Positions 44,701-55,910 of a DNA stretch of 64,000 nt are shown here, in pieces; position 1 is the first letter of the stretch; every line of letters starts with the position of its first letter. The position numbers and the translations under genes were made by a program. The stretch lies in the NCBI GenBank assembly GCA_033064195.1, contig JARBJD010000144.1:62001-126000 (forward strand), in the 5' to 3' direction. This DNA is from Blattamonas nauphoetae. Its lineage: Eukaryota; Preaxostyla; Oxymonadida. The notes under the pieces are model-generated. The model searched no databases and was not told the DNA's origin. It was given only the letters and a program-made list of their open reading frames with translations.

Positions 44701-46571
44701 TTGTCCTTGACAGGCCATATCGAGCGAGACCTGCTGTCAAGTGGATCACGCCAAGTCCTGGAAAAGACTCGGAGATCCACGACATCCACTTTGCACCCCC
44801 AACGCTTGTCGGAGTCCTCAACAACGAAGAATACTCCACTTGCGCCTCGTTCTTGTATCAATGCAACCTTGTCACAATTCCTTACTTCCTTCAAATCGGT
44901 CGACAAAGTCAGTCGTCACAAAACAGACGAAAAGGAAAATCTTCTTTTGTTGGGACAGCAGGAATGCGCTGGTTGGAAAATGTCAACACATCATCGGCTG
45001 ACCTGACCGAGGCCGAGCGAGAACAGATTTGTGCCCTCGTGACAGCCGATCTTGAGCCTCAACACACCGCCGATCTCGAAGCCAAAGATGAAGAACCCAT
45101 TCTGGATGCTGAACTGTTGCGCATTCAGCGAGATGTGAAGTATCTCGAGAAGCAAGCCAGGGAAATGCAAAAGAAGGAGACTCAGCTCGACAAGCAACAC
45201 AAAAAGGAAATGGACACGATGCTGCAAGAAGAGAAGAAACGGGCACTGGCTCATGAAAGGCTTCTTTTGGACAACAAACAAATTGTGGAGAATAAACGAA
45301 AGGCAATCACAACACTGGAGAAGGAGGTTGCGGAAGCCAAGAAAATTAAGGAACGAGCCGAAGCCGAGCTCAACCAAGCGAAGAGGGAGAAGACAAAGGT
45401 TGACAAGGAGCTGGAACTTCTCGAGCAGAAGGAGAAGGCAATGGAAGAGAAGATGAAAGTAGCTCACGCTGAATACTACCGGTTGGAGGAGGAACTGGAA
45501 CGAGCACGCGCAGAGTACTCGGTGTACAATCAGCACTTCCCCGAAGATCTGCTGTCCAAATCCCTCAATGCGAGAGGGACTCTCTCCGTCCGAGACGCAC
45601 AAGAGTTCATCGATCTTGTCTTCCAAGATCCCAATCATCTCATGCTTCGCTTCACAACCTTCATTCACGACTATTTCTCGCTTACTCCTTGGGAGTTCTT
45701 CGTTGCTGGTCTTGATTACGAGTCTTCATTCTCAAAACCGAATGCAATGATGATTGCGAACAGATTCTTCCCAGATCCTGATTTCCCGCCAGCAGAGGGA
45801 ACAATCCCTGCTGCAGAGCCACCGCTCAACATGCCAGCCTCCATTCGAGAGCCGCTGATCAAACAATTGAAGGAGGTCCGAGCCTCTCAAGACATGCCAT
45901 CGAAGAGCATGTACCAAGCAGCTCTTCTGCATGTCTTCGATGCTCTGCGCTTGGTTGTGATTCCGTCCTTCTTCATGTCGGAGTCATTCAGACAGTACAC
46001 ATCATGGAGAATGAAGAAGACCAATGTCAAGCCAGATGAAGATGAAATGCTCTCCTTCAAAGGACTCACACCGGATGCTGTTCAAACGAGAATTGACGCG
46101 TATCTTTCACGAATCGAGCAGGAACACATCGCTCAGCTCGAGAAAGAACTCAAAAATGCGGAAGCATCAGAAAAATCGAAGGAAGAAGAAAGAAAACGCT
46201 CTGTTAGCAAGATTCACGCTCAAGAATCCCAAAGATCAGCTGCAGAAAAGGCAGAAGCTGAAAGAAAGCGATTGGACGCTCTCAAGAAGGCAGAAGAAGA
46301 CAAACAAAGAATGCTCCAGAAGCAGAAAGAAGAGCAAGAGAGACAAGACAGACTTGCAGAGGAAAAGAGAAGAAAAGCTGAAGCAAGGCAGGAAGAAGCT
46401 CGCCGGAAACAACAGGAAGAGTTTGAGAACGAACTTGCCATGCTTAAAGGTTCATTCGATGAAGAGGATCCTCGGAAGCGGAAGAAGAAGGTTGTTGCAG
46501 AGAAACCAGAGAAGAAGGAGGAGAAAGCTGAGGAACCTCCCACCACACTTAATGACGATGACATGTTTTAA
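29752..46571 (+). CDS. Giant protein of about 5,500-5,600 residues, function unknown
   Basis: ATG at 29752 starts MNNLAKYAVDAFCADVCELL. Introns of 58 nt (29842-29899, phase 0) and 57 nt (GTGTGTTCACC...CTAG, ending 30184) link LKSDDSFPNWVYFPRPDPQY and EEFGEKAADTISNAVILSLL. One more intron ends at 30389, its donor unsettled, and the remaining coding sequence to 46571 is one exon of about 16.2 kb. Most of the protein looks like alpha-solenoid: long amphipathic helices, no beta-rich domains, e.g. SLRLEAAACHAKLAVLLSAH. Charged low-complexity loops occur near residues 1000-1100 (KKGKKKNEKKGKKK) and elsewhere, and the C-terminal 500 residues are a coiled coil (DKELELLEQKEKAMEEKMKV), a folded patch, and a Lys/Glu tail ending LNDDDMF. 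The size and an isolated VPWIEESNL patch are faintly like Furry/Mor2 scaffold proteins; that is a guess. No enzyme motif is visible. Confidence 0.85.
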
Positions 46572-46689
46572 TTGACTCTTTAGTTTTCATATCACCATTC
46601 TTCGGTTTCTTGCGATGTTCTCTGTTTGACCTTATTTTCCGAAAATGTACGCTTCAACGAATGATTGTGAAATGAAAATCAAAAAAAGA

Positions 46690-48535
46690 TCATTTCAGTT
46701 TCTTGAGGGAACTCTCCATCTGTTCACAGATGGACAACTCTCGGTTGAGTTCCTCACGAACTTCTTCCGGTGATGGTTCGTCATCATCAGGATCCGGTTT
46801 TGACACATGTTTGGATGAGAGTGCTCCTAAATCTTTCTTTATCCGTGTCTTACATTCGGTGATGAGTGAAGGAAGGAGGTCCAAGACTTTTGAGAGACTG
46901 CCTGTTGAGTATGTTGAGACAGCCTGAACGATGTTGACAATCTAAAGCGAATGAGACAATGGATAACATGATGTGCAGACCATTTGGGTGTACTCGACGA
47001 CTTGGTGGGAGAGTGATTGGCTTGAATCGCCCTCCAAGTCCTTCTTCAATGACTCCAGTTTTTGTACAATTGAAGTGTTGACGAAGAGAACCAACGCCTC
47101 ACGAACTTTTGGCATCTCCTGTGGTTTTGGAAGTTGTTGCTGTCTTTCGGCCAGTTTCTCGCAAATCTTGGAGTGGATGGGGTAGTGCTTCTTCTGGCAT
47201 TCGGCCCCGCAATACCAAACAGTTTTGCAGCGTCCACATTTCATATGAGCTTCCTTCCCACATTGTGTGCACGAGTGAGAATGGGACTTCGAAGGATTAG
47301 GGATCGTTGTCACAACTTTCTGTCCTGTCTGATTCTCAACAAGAGAGGAGATTGGGTGTGTCTCGTCGACCCACTTTTTTCGTTCCTCGACAATTCTGGT
47401 GAGTCCATTCAGCCCTTCCTTCTCATATTCAGCGATTTTCTTGACAAAAAACAAGATTTTCAGGATGCAGCGAATATCTGGAGATTGAAAAAGAGGCTGT
47501 CAAACCTTCGCCCTGAAGAAGCTGACCGAGTCGATCAAATCCATTCGAGGAGAGGAATCGACTCAGTGCCGGACTGTGCTGATCGCTTAGCGCTGAGAGC
47601 GCTGAAACGGCACGTGTGTGAATCAGGCTTGTGAGGTTTGGATAGAGAGTGGTGTCGAGGAGCTCACACAACAATTCGATCCAGCCATTCTCCGTCAGAG
47701 TTGTTTGAATCAGAGGATGATTTTGTCCCATTTCTGTGAGACAGATGCAGGTCTGTTCGATTAGTTTGAGATGAAGTGATTCCAATTCACCATCCGCGAG
47801 TTTTGCAGGATCTGTTGGAAGTGATATCTTGAGGCGTCGATCTGGTGTGTGCTCGAATTCATCTGACGACGCTCCCTTTCCATCATCAGGATTTTTTCCA
47901 GTCATCTCAAAGAACATGTTTGAGAAAATGTTCCACGAGTATTCATCAATCCGTGATGACACGTTCTTTTCAGATTCGGTTTCTAGTCTACGACGATCAT
48001 CCTCTGTTTGAGGTGGATTAGATTTCAGTTTTTCCTGTAAGATTTCTTGTTCTGTCTGCTTTACATTCTGGATATATTTCTGGTACGAATCCCAGAGGTA
48101 GTGAGATTCTTCAGGTCTGGTGTGGAGACATGTTTGGAGATTTTTCAATGCTGCTGGAATCTTGAGAAGATCTATGAGGATTATCAATGAAAACAAGTGA
48201 CTTTGAAACAAACCACTGGCATTGTCAAGACTCCCAAGCAAATCTGTCAAGTCTTCTGCAGCACGGATTCTAAATTGAATCGGAAACATTGGAGAGAGCG
48301 CCACAACATCTTCCTAGAAGAAAAAGGTTGTGAGAAGTGAATAAATTTCGTTTACCTGCATCTGTTTGAAGGAATTTGGGAACATGATATCTATCCATTT
48401 TGGATCCTGAACACGAAAACAATGGAAGAAAATGAGTATAAAGTGTCTGTATATTTCAATACAAACCAGGTGTTGCATCTTAGCCTTTTGCTCGTCCGTG
48501 AGCGGGTCGGAATATTGGAGGGACCATCTTGTCAA
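46690..48535 (-). CDS. Fes1/HspBP1-type Hsp70 nucleotide-exchange factor with inserted MYND zinc finger
   Basis: About seven exons with 28-60 nt introns. The N-terminus follows Fes1/HspBP1: RWSLQYSDPLTDEQKAKMQHL, DPKWIDIMFPNSFKQMQEDV, then armadillo helices FRIRAAEDLTDLLGSLDNAS (family: LENLDNAN) and AVSALSALSDQHSPALSRFL. A 28-nt phase-1 intron joins QGE to DIRCILKILFFVKKIAEYEK, where relatives have the KxKxAFLLQNLL helix. A MYND finger then interrupts the fold: CTQCGKEAHMKCGRCKTVWY, CGAEC, HYPIHSKIC. A last ARM-like part and REELNRELSICEQMESSLKK close the protein, as in HspBP1. Fes1 family members release ADP from cytosolic Hsp70; MYND fingers bind proline-rich partners. A linker of about 120 acidic residues also sits between the early ARM repeats. 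ATG at 48533-48535. Confidence 0.75.
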
Positions 48536-48767
48536 AGATAAAGAGAGAAAATGAAAACTTTAGAATGTCTTGAAGGTTAGACTGGCGCACAGACATCGGA
48601 GGGTGAGGATACCTGGAGATGAGAGCTTCTGTCGAGAGGAGTATAGATCCTGCCCCCAACTTTTTCTTTCCATTTCAATCCTAGTAAACAACAATTGCTG
48701 CCATTTTGAATTGATGAAACAAAGATGAAATGATGAAATCAACTGTCCCTTCCAGGAGAATCCGAAT

Positions 48768-50500
48768 TCAGGTGCCCTCAAGGACACCTTTGAAAGCAAG
48801 TTGAAACGGAATTCTGAACATTGCACAAACCATGACCTTGAGCGGAGCAACATCTCGAATTTCACGAAGAGACAAGATGTCCGAGAGTGTGTGCGTTGTG
48901 TCCGAAGCAAGCTGTGAATCGATGCGAAAGCCTCCAAACGCGTTTGCAGCTCTCTCCACAAATTCAGCAGGACGGTCTTCAGGACGAGCACGAGTGAAGT
49001 AATAGCAGTGGACGAAAGGGAGAGGGGAGTACGTGCTGGATGGCGGGACGAGGAGGTGTGAGGTCGCGGACGAGAACGATTGTGAGGTGATTGTGTTGAT
49101 GATGGTCTGGTTGTCCTTCAACTCGGTGGACAGAAACAGGGGAGAGAGGCACCCGACGAAAGCATCTGAACGGAATGAGGGAGAGAAGAGCAGACCCAGA
49201 AACTCGGGTGCACTGTCAGGCAGGTTCATCACAAAGCGGGACGGGATGGTGAAGTAGTTGAAAGGGACGGGAGGAGGCTTTGGCTTTCTTCCTCTTTTCG
49301 GTTGCGGCTCAACACGCATTCTCTTCTCTCCTGCCTCCGGATCAGGCGGGTTCTCTCCCAAAGTCTGGTCCCGTTCCGAGATGTGTTGGCGGATCATCTC
49401 AATAACCACATGGACTGCCTTTCGTCCGTCCTCGTTCATGCACACAACCCGATCTTCCACGTTGTTCAATCTCACATTTTGCTTGAGGTATTCGTAGCTC
49501 GAGGGATTCAGGTCGTTGGCATACACAAAACACCGCGCTTTTGCCGACGATGGAGACTGATGTGCACAGGCCATTGGAACGGCAAAGGGGCCAATTCCGG
49601 CAAAAAGATCGGCTTTGAAGAGAGAAAAGTGAAGGGTGAGTGAGAATAGTGAGCAAACCGACGACTTCGTTGTCATGGCACTGCTCAACAAGGTACGTGT
49701 GTTCGTCTTGAAGGCGAGAGTTCCAATAGACGGTACGGTAGTCAAACACAAAATTGATTCCGTGTTCCTTCTGTGGAATGAAAAAAAGGGGAACTGACCA
49801 TCTGAACATCTGTGTCATCATCCCCAGCGATAACTTCCATCGGAAGAACTCTGAACTCATTTTTGATATTTTCTGTCTTATTCACAACTGTTCGGATTTG
49901 AGGACAGCGCTGAGTGCAACATTGAGAAAGAAAAGAGAGTAACAAACATCGAGGATCACCTGTCCAATGAAAGAGCGATACGGAAGGTGCTCATCTCGGA
50001 GATTGAGATGAGCAATATGTCCAATTGTCTCAAAAGACGATACTGAAGGGACATTCTCTGGAAGTAAACGAGATATGACCTCATCTGAGTGAATGGAGTG
50101 GAGAGAGATATTTACCATAACGAAGATGATTTGTTCCAACTAAAACATCACGAATGTTGATTTCTAGATTATTTGCTCGAAATTTCTCGCGTAATTCCGT
50201 TGGTAACGAATCGACAGTCGTGCCCTTTTTGAGATGAATTATTTTGTTTCCAGGGTGCTCTTCATCTATAATGATCTGACGAATCCCAGGTTCGAGGAGT
50301 ACATAACTAAAATAGAGAGTGTTGATTGGATGAAAGCATTAAGCTCAGAATGATATGGTTTCAAACTCCTTCAAGAGAGGCCTCCATTCACCGAGCTTCC
50401 GTGCTTCTAATGACACAAATGGATATGATTCGAGATGTGTCTCAGTTTTCAAGATTTCGTACTCTTGTAGGACATCATCCAAGCTTTTGGACGTGGACAT
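48768..50500 (-). CDS. TRM5: tRNA (guanine37-N1)-methyltransferase TRM5
   Basis: Five or six exons. ATG at 50498-50500 gives MSTSKSLDDVLQEYEILKTE. Core motifs: VSSFETIGHIAHLNLRDEHL and PYRSFIGQVILDVNKTENIK (the Trm5 D2 signature), VYWNSRLQDEHTYLVEQ, then the SAM-binding ADLFAGIGPFAVPMA and ANDLNPSSYEYLKQN, and the motif NLPDSAPEFLGLLF with an NLPD catalytic loop. LPFVHCYYF and RDVAPLKVMVCAMFRIP close the domain. Trm5 methylates G37 next to the anticodon (m1G37, first step to wybutosine in eukaryotes), in cytosol and mitochondria. A charged insertion of about 45 residues with Pro/Lys (EPQPKRGRKPKPPPVP) lies before the catalytic loop. The gene follows MSH6 head to tail with about 110 bp between. 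Confidence 0.9.
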
Positions 50501-50608
50501 GAAATTTCTTGTGACATGATCGAATGAGACTTACTTCTTTTGAATCAAAACAATCCTTTCAATGGAAAAATGAAATGAAACAAATCAAGAAAATCAAGGG
50601 TCTCATTT

Positions 50609-53600
50609 TCAATGAGAAAAGGCCTTTGGATGGGCTTGGACAACTTCTGCTGCCATCTTTGAAAGAGTGTGTAATTCGTCAACACAATGATGCATCTGAC
50701 TCTGAATGAACTCTATCTCTTCAGTGTTCTGTTGATTATTTGCTTCATCGAGTCTTCGTTGGAGGGTCTTCGCCTTCAGAGAGAGGTTGTTCAGTCTGGA
50801 GAAGAGTGAGACTGCCATCGGAGGGAGGGTTGTCCCATCCTCACTCGTCTGGGCCACATCACTCATCACATTCCGCTTGTCGTTCCTTTCGAGTTCCTTT
50901 GCCTTCTGGTTCGCCTTTTCAACGACTCCGTCCGGCATTCCAGCGAGTCGAGCCACGTTCATTCCGAACGAACGGGGGCAGATGCCAGGCACAACTTTGT
51001 ACAAAAAGATCACGTCCTGTGGTGTCTTGTCGTCGTCGGGGTTTCCAATTGTCTGGCAGGCCATGTAGCAGAGCTGGACATTTCCAATCTCGGCCATCTT
51101 CATTGCGAGCGAGTGGTGATGTGTGGCAACCAGCGTTCGGCACCCAACTCGCGTCACAAGATCCTTCAGAACGGCGTATGCAATGGCTGCACCATCGTGT
51201 GTCGCTGTTCCACGTCCGAGCTCGTCGAGAATGACGAGGCTGTTCTTTGTGGCGTGGTTGAGCGTTTGAGCTGTCTCGAGCATCTCCACAAAGAGTGTCG
51301 ACTGTCCAATCATAATGCGGTCAGTCGCACCTGCTCGGACAAAGATGCGGTCGATTGGTGTGAGGGAGCACGAGCGAGCAGGGACAAAGCACCCGATCTG
51401 TGCAAGGACACAACAGAGGGCAGTTGTTTTTAGGAAGACAGACTTTCCACCCATGTTCGGGCCTGTCAGAAGAAGGAGGGAGGGCGAGAGGCCCCCGACG
51501 GAGATGTCGTTTGGGATGAAAGTGGAGTTGGTTCCACGCTCCGACCTGCCCTGCTGCTTCCCGAGGGATCTGTTGAACGAGGAAGTGATCCCTCCCACGT
51601 AGCACGGATGGACAACATCCTTCGAGTCAAACACGGCGGAGTCTTCCTCGCCACTCGGAGGGACGATGGTGGGCCGTGTTCCGTTGAGTGCCTTCGATGC
51701 AATGGCGAGCGACACGAGACAGTCAATCTCAGCAACGATCGAATACAGGCGAGACCAGAGCGAATGGTACTCACAGAAGAGGACCTGCATTCGAGATGCA
51801 AAATGCCGGCAGCGACTCTCCCGTTTGATGTTCAGCTCGGAGAGACGAGAAATGGCCTGCTTGATGAACGGGGTCCAATACCGACGCACGTCTTTGGTCT
51901 TCGAGAGGAGGTCCCAGTCGTCGGGGACTCGGTCGACGTACTGCTCGGGCACTTCGAGCTGGCAGGGATCGTTTCCGATGGTTTTGAGGCAGATGCGCGA
52001 ATCATTTCGGAAGCGACTGGTTCCGTCGGACAGTTGGGATTGGGTCAGGAGCTTCTGGGCTTCCTTGACGTGCGTATCCAACGCGGCCGAGATCTCTTCA
52101 AGCTCGTCGCAGATCTCATCGTACTTCGGGTCGAGTCCACGCGACGGGACAGCAATCGACGACGATGCCTCTCCGGTGAAGGTGCGCCGACTCTTCTTCC
52201 CGTCCGCGCTGACTTTGGAGAAGAGCATTGTCTTTGTCATTTGAGTGATGGACGATGAATCGTTCTTTGTCGAAGAGAGAGCCCCTGTGAAGAATCGGAG
52301 GATTTCCTTCACATTAGGGAATTGTCCAAAAGTGCGCTGGCCGTTGGGGTCTGTTGGGTCTGGCGTTCCCTCCACTGTCATCAGCTCCACAAGACGGCGT
52401 GCAGAAGGGTCGGCCATCTTCGAGCGACTCCAGTTTTGGATGGTCGCGTTGGTCACCGCAGACTCCATCGTCACGAGCTGCTCGAGGAGCTGGATGAACA
52501 TGGCGAGGCGCACTCCACCGCCGTGTGCGGTGAGCGAGGTGAGGGCCTGCTGCATGGCTGTTGAGGGTGGAGGGAGGTGCTTGGGATGGACATACTCCGT
52601 CTGCCCCGAAGGAGAGGAGGACGGCGGGACTGGGACTTCCTCGTCCTCGCTGTTTTCGTCGATGTTCTGCAGACGATGTCGTCGGACGTCTTCCTGACAG
52701 CTTTTGACCGCCGTCTTGAGACGACTCACAATCCGCTCGCCATCAAACTTTGCGCTGGACGCGAGATCCTTCAACATCTCCGACAGACATGTTGATTCCT
52801 CGTCGTTCACGAGTGTCTCCACGCTGTCCAATCGCGTGTTGATCGCATTCACTTGTCTGAGCGGATGACTGACCCATTCGCGCAGAAGCCGCTTTCCGCA
52901 CGGAAGGGAAGTGTGGTTCAGGACGGACCAGAGAGTCCCGTCCTGCGTGGATTGTGTTTGAGTGTTTTTGGTTGCTGAGCGACTGAAGATTTCAAGGTTC
53001 GTGATTGTCGCAGAATCCATGATGAGGAAGTTTGAGTCGTTAATAAGGAAGAGACGAGAGAGCGGTGTGAGTGTGGCAGAGGGAAGGAGGATCTGGTCGA
53101 GTGAGTGTTGTTTGAGATAATTCATGCATGCTCCGAGTGCAGACTTGAAGAGATTGGACGGTTTTGAGAATTGGAGCTTTGTGCTCTCGTCAAACTCCGA
53201 GTCGTGTTGGGCGAGGTATTCGGCGAGGAAGGTCCCCCCGTCTGTGGCGCTGAAGAAGGCCTCGTCCTTCTCGCTGATGGTCGAGTTGTCGGTCAGCATC
53301 TGTCGGAGGTTGTTAATGGACAGTGTGACCGTGTCGGAGACAGTGTGCTTGTGGCAGAGCAGAGCCTCTGATACCGAATTGATGGAAATGAGTGATGACA
53401 GGGCAGACAGACAGGCGTCGTCGTTGAATTCCCCGACATACAAAGTGGAGAAGGCAGCATCCAGCAGGCAGACACCGAAAGAGGTGTGGCGAGTGCTGGT
53501 GTGCGTGTTCTGTGAGCCTACTTCCACCTCGATTGGGGTTTCGAGGGTGACGTTGTCGAGAGGAGCGTCGCCTTCGATCACGCACAGAAGATACGTCCTG

Positions 53601-54789
53601 TCCATCTCCTCCTGCATGTCCGGGTCGACAATGGTGCCTCTCGTGTAGATCTGCGTCAGTTCTCTCTGCTGGACCTTGCTCGCTGCCGGTTTCTTCTTGA
53701 TTGGTGTACCTGTCTCGTCTTCGTCTGATGTGTCTCCGATCTCGTCCACCCGTGCCACTTTGTATCCCAACCGCAGCAGCTTCTTTGCCCAGTCGGCAAA
53801 TCGGACTTCGGGCACTCCGCACATTCGCATGTTGACGCGGCTCACCATCTTCAGGTCGAGGACACGCGCACCAATGTCAGCGTCCTTCTCGTATAGTTCG
53901 TAGAACTTCCCTTTCTGGAAGAACAGCACGTAATCGTACTTGTTCCGCTTGATGAGCCAATACTGTCGCTCAAACGGCGTCAACTTTGAGAGCTCTGCGG
54001 GTGGAATGTAGATTGTGGAAGCGTCGTAGTCGGGGTGCGTGGTTGGGCGCATTTGGCTGTCGAGAGGATACTCCAGCCAGTCTAATCGTCCAGAAGCAAC
54101 AGGAGATGACGAACGTTCAAATGAGGATGGAGGGAAGGCTTTGGCCGATGTTTGAGGAGTATAGGGGTTCGCAAATTGTGTTGATTTAGGTGATTGGACA
54201 GTTGGATTAATCGGTGGTGAAGACAGACGGGGAGAGTGAAAAGATGTGTCCAGTTCTGGATGGTCATCAATCTTCGGGGAATTTACAGGAGATAATCCAA
54301 CTTTGGAACGTTTAATTGGGGTAATTTGATTCAGTACAGCCGGATTTGTTTGGGTAGGAAGTGAGAGATTGTCTTCTGGTGAGTTGTCAGGGAGTTCCCA
54401 GGATTCAACTGTTTCAATCGCAAGTCCCGCAGAATCGAGAGCATCTTGATCTTTTGCAACATAGGTTGGTTGGTCATGATGATCCGTTTCAGGTGGAAGA
54501 TTTGTTGGTTTTGGGACGAAAGAGAGAACTGTTGCTCGTGCTTTCGTAGAAGACGAATGAATTTTTGAAAAGAGAGAATTGGCTGGTTTTTCTTTTGTAT
54601 TAGCAAACAAGACGTATGAATGAAGGTTAATGGATGAGAACACGAAAATTGAATACTTGGGCTTTGCGTGGGATCGTTTCGGATTTGTGGAGATGTTGGT
54701 GGGGAATTAGGTACTGAAGGAGACTTAGGCTGGAAAAAAGCAGCCATTGTCGTCTGTCTGACCTTCGTTGGTGTTGTGTTTCGATTCAT
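50609..54789 (-). CDS. MSH6: DNA mismatch-repair protein MSH6
   Basis: Two exons with a phase-1 intron (about 54580-54650). Exon 1 starts MNRNTTPTK and contains a PCNA-binding PIP box, RQTTMAAFFQPK, the usual MSH6 N-terminal mark. No PWWP or Tudor domain is present; a Ser/Pro-rich linker follows. MutS domain I begins TPFERQYWLIKRNKYDYVLF and holds the mismatch-contact Phe-x-Glu in KGKFYELYEKDADIG. Then connector, lever, clamp, and the ATPase with Walker A TGPNMGGKS, NSLVILDELGRGTATHDGAA and ATHHHSLAMKM. About 1,380 residues, normal. MSH6 pairs with MSH2 (MutS-alpha) to recognise base mismatches and small loops. Insertions rich in Ser/Thr appear before the clamp (ENSEDEEVPVPPSSSPSG). Confidence 0.95.
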
Positions 54790-55060
54790 CTTTAAACATG
54801 GGCTATCCTTTATCGTGAGGTTACAACATTAAAATGAATGCACTAATTATGATTGTGACAAAAAGCGAGGTGAAAAGTGATCTAGGGGAGTGGGAAGTGA
54901 GAGATTGACCAAATGATGTGAGTTCAAGTCAACTTCACTTCTCTCTCCCTCAATCTCTCGTCTCACCTCTCTTCCATTCAAGTCCGACACACTACCACTC
55001 GTAGGTCCATCCAAATCTCGGAAGATCCCTTCCTCTTCTTTTAGAGTTCACGATCAAACC
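54790..55060. promoter_or_regulatory. Short divergent promoter region between MSH6 and ALG13
   Basis: 270 bp between two oppositely oriented starts. It contains pyrimidine-rich runs (ctctctccctcaatctctc) just ahead of the ALG13 start. No defined element recognised; a shared bidirectional promoter is inferred from the layout only. Confidence 0.4.
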
Positions 55061-55690
55061 ATGAAGTTATTCATACACCAACTCCATTCTCGAATGAGTG
55101 CTAAACATTACCCCACCATATTAATCACTGTCGGAACAACTAAATTTGATGCTCTGATGCACACCATCGATTCAGAGCAATTTATTGCACAACTCAAAAC
55201 ATTGGGAACAAAGAAACTCTTTGTGCAAAAAGGAAATGGAGAATTCTTCCCAAAACGTCTTCAATCAGAACAGTGTGACATTTTACACCCTTTTACTTCT
55301 TTTCTGTTTTCATCTATTGATTCTTTAGTAAGATCGTTCACACCAGAAATCTTTGAATACTCATCTTCTTTTGGAGAATACTTGGACAAAGCAGACTTGA
55401 TCATTAGCCATAGTGGAGCGGGAACAATTCTCGACGTACTTCGCCGAGGGAAACCTTGTGTGGTCGTTGTTAATGACACTTTGCTCCACAATCACCAGGC
55501 TGAGCTCGCTACAGCGATGAATGAGAACGGATATCTGTTATCTACGATCTGTTCAGAACTTTGTGCCGTATTTCATTATATTCATTCATTTTAGTAGACA
55601 CTTGATAAATTACCCACCACACATTTCAATCCTCTCCCAAAATCTCACCCTGAGCTGTTTGGACAATACCTCGATGCTATTGTTCCATAA
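55061..55690 (+). CDS. ALG13: UDP-GlcNAc transferase subunit ALG13
   Basis: The first exon starts at 55061 or, more likely by comparison, at the inner ATG 55094 (MSAKHYPTILITVG). Key GT28 C-domain motifs: ILITVGTTKFDALMHTIDSE, KADLIISHSGAGTILDVLRR, GKPCVVVVNDTLLHNHQAEL. An intron ends at about 55600 (..tttagtag) and the last exon gives TLDKLPTTHFNPLPKSHPEL and FGQYLDAIVP, equal to the Alg13 C-terminal helix (family KLKPFPVSHNPSF). The donor of that intron is not settled. ALG13 is the cytosolic catalytic subunit that, with the membrane anchor ALG14, adds the second GlcNAc to dolichol-PP-GlcNAc at the ER. About 190 residues, typical. Its presence implies N-glycan building at least to GlcNAc2. 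Confidence 0.88.
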
Positions 55691-55910
55691 TCATCATTCA
55701 AAACTTCTTCATTTCACGCATTAGTTGTTTTCTCACTCTCTCCAACTTTCATTTCTCTTTTTCAATTGAACACCACAAAGGTGGTTGACGGCTTCTGTTG
55801 GTCAATTTCTACATGTCAACTAAATCCATTCACATTTTATGGGACATGAATCCAATTTTCAGATTTCTATTCTCAGAACTGATGTGCGATCTGGCCACAA
55901 CAGGATTTTC

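Noticed and set aside
29752-46571. THOC2 as the identity of the giant protein
   Set aside because: The charged C-terminus and coiled coil recall THOC2, but the Tho2 core motifs are not visible and the protein is more than three times too long.
48560-48991. A 143-residue minus-strand frame at the TRM5 3' end
   Set aside because: It overlaps TRM5 in another frame and has no recognisable content.
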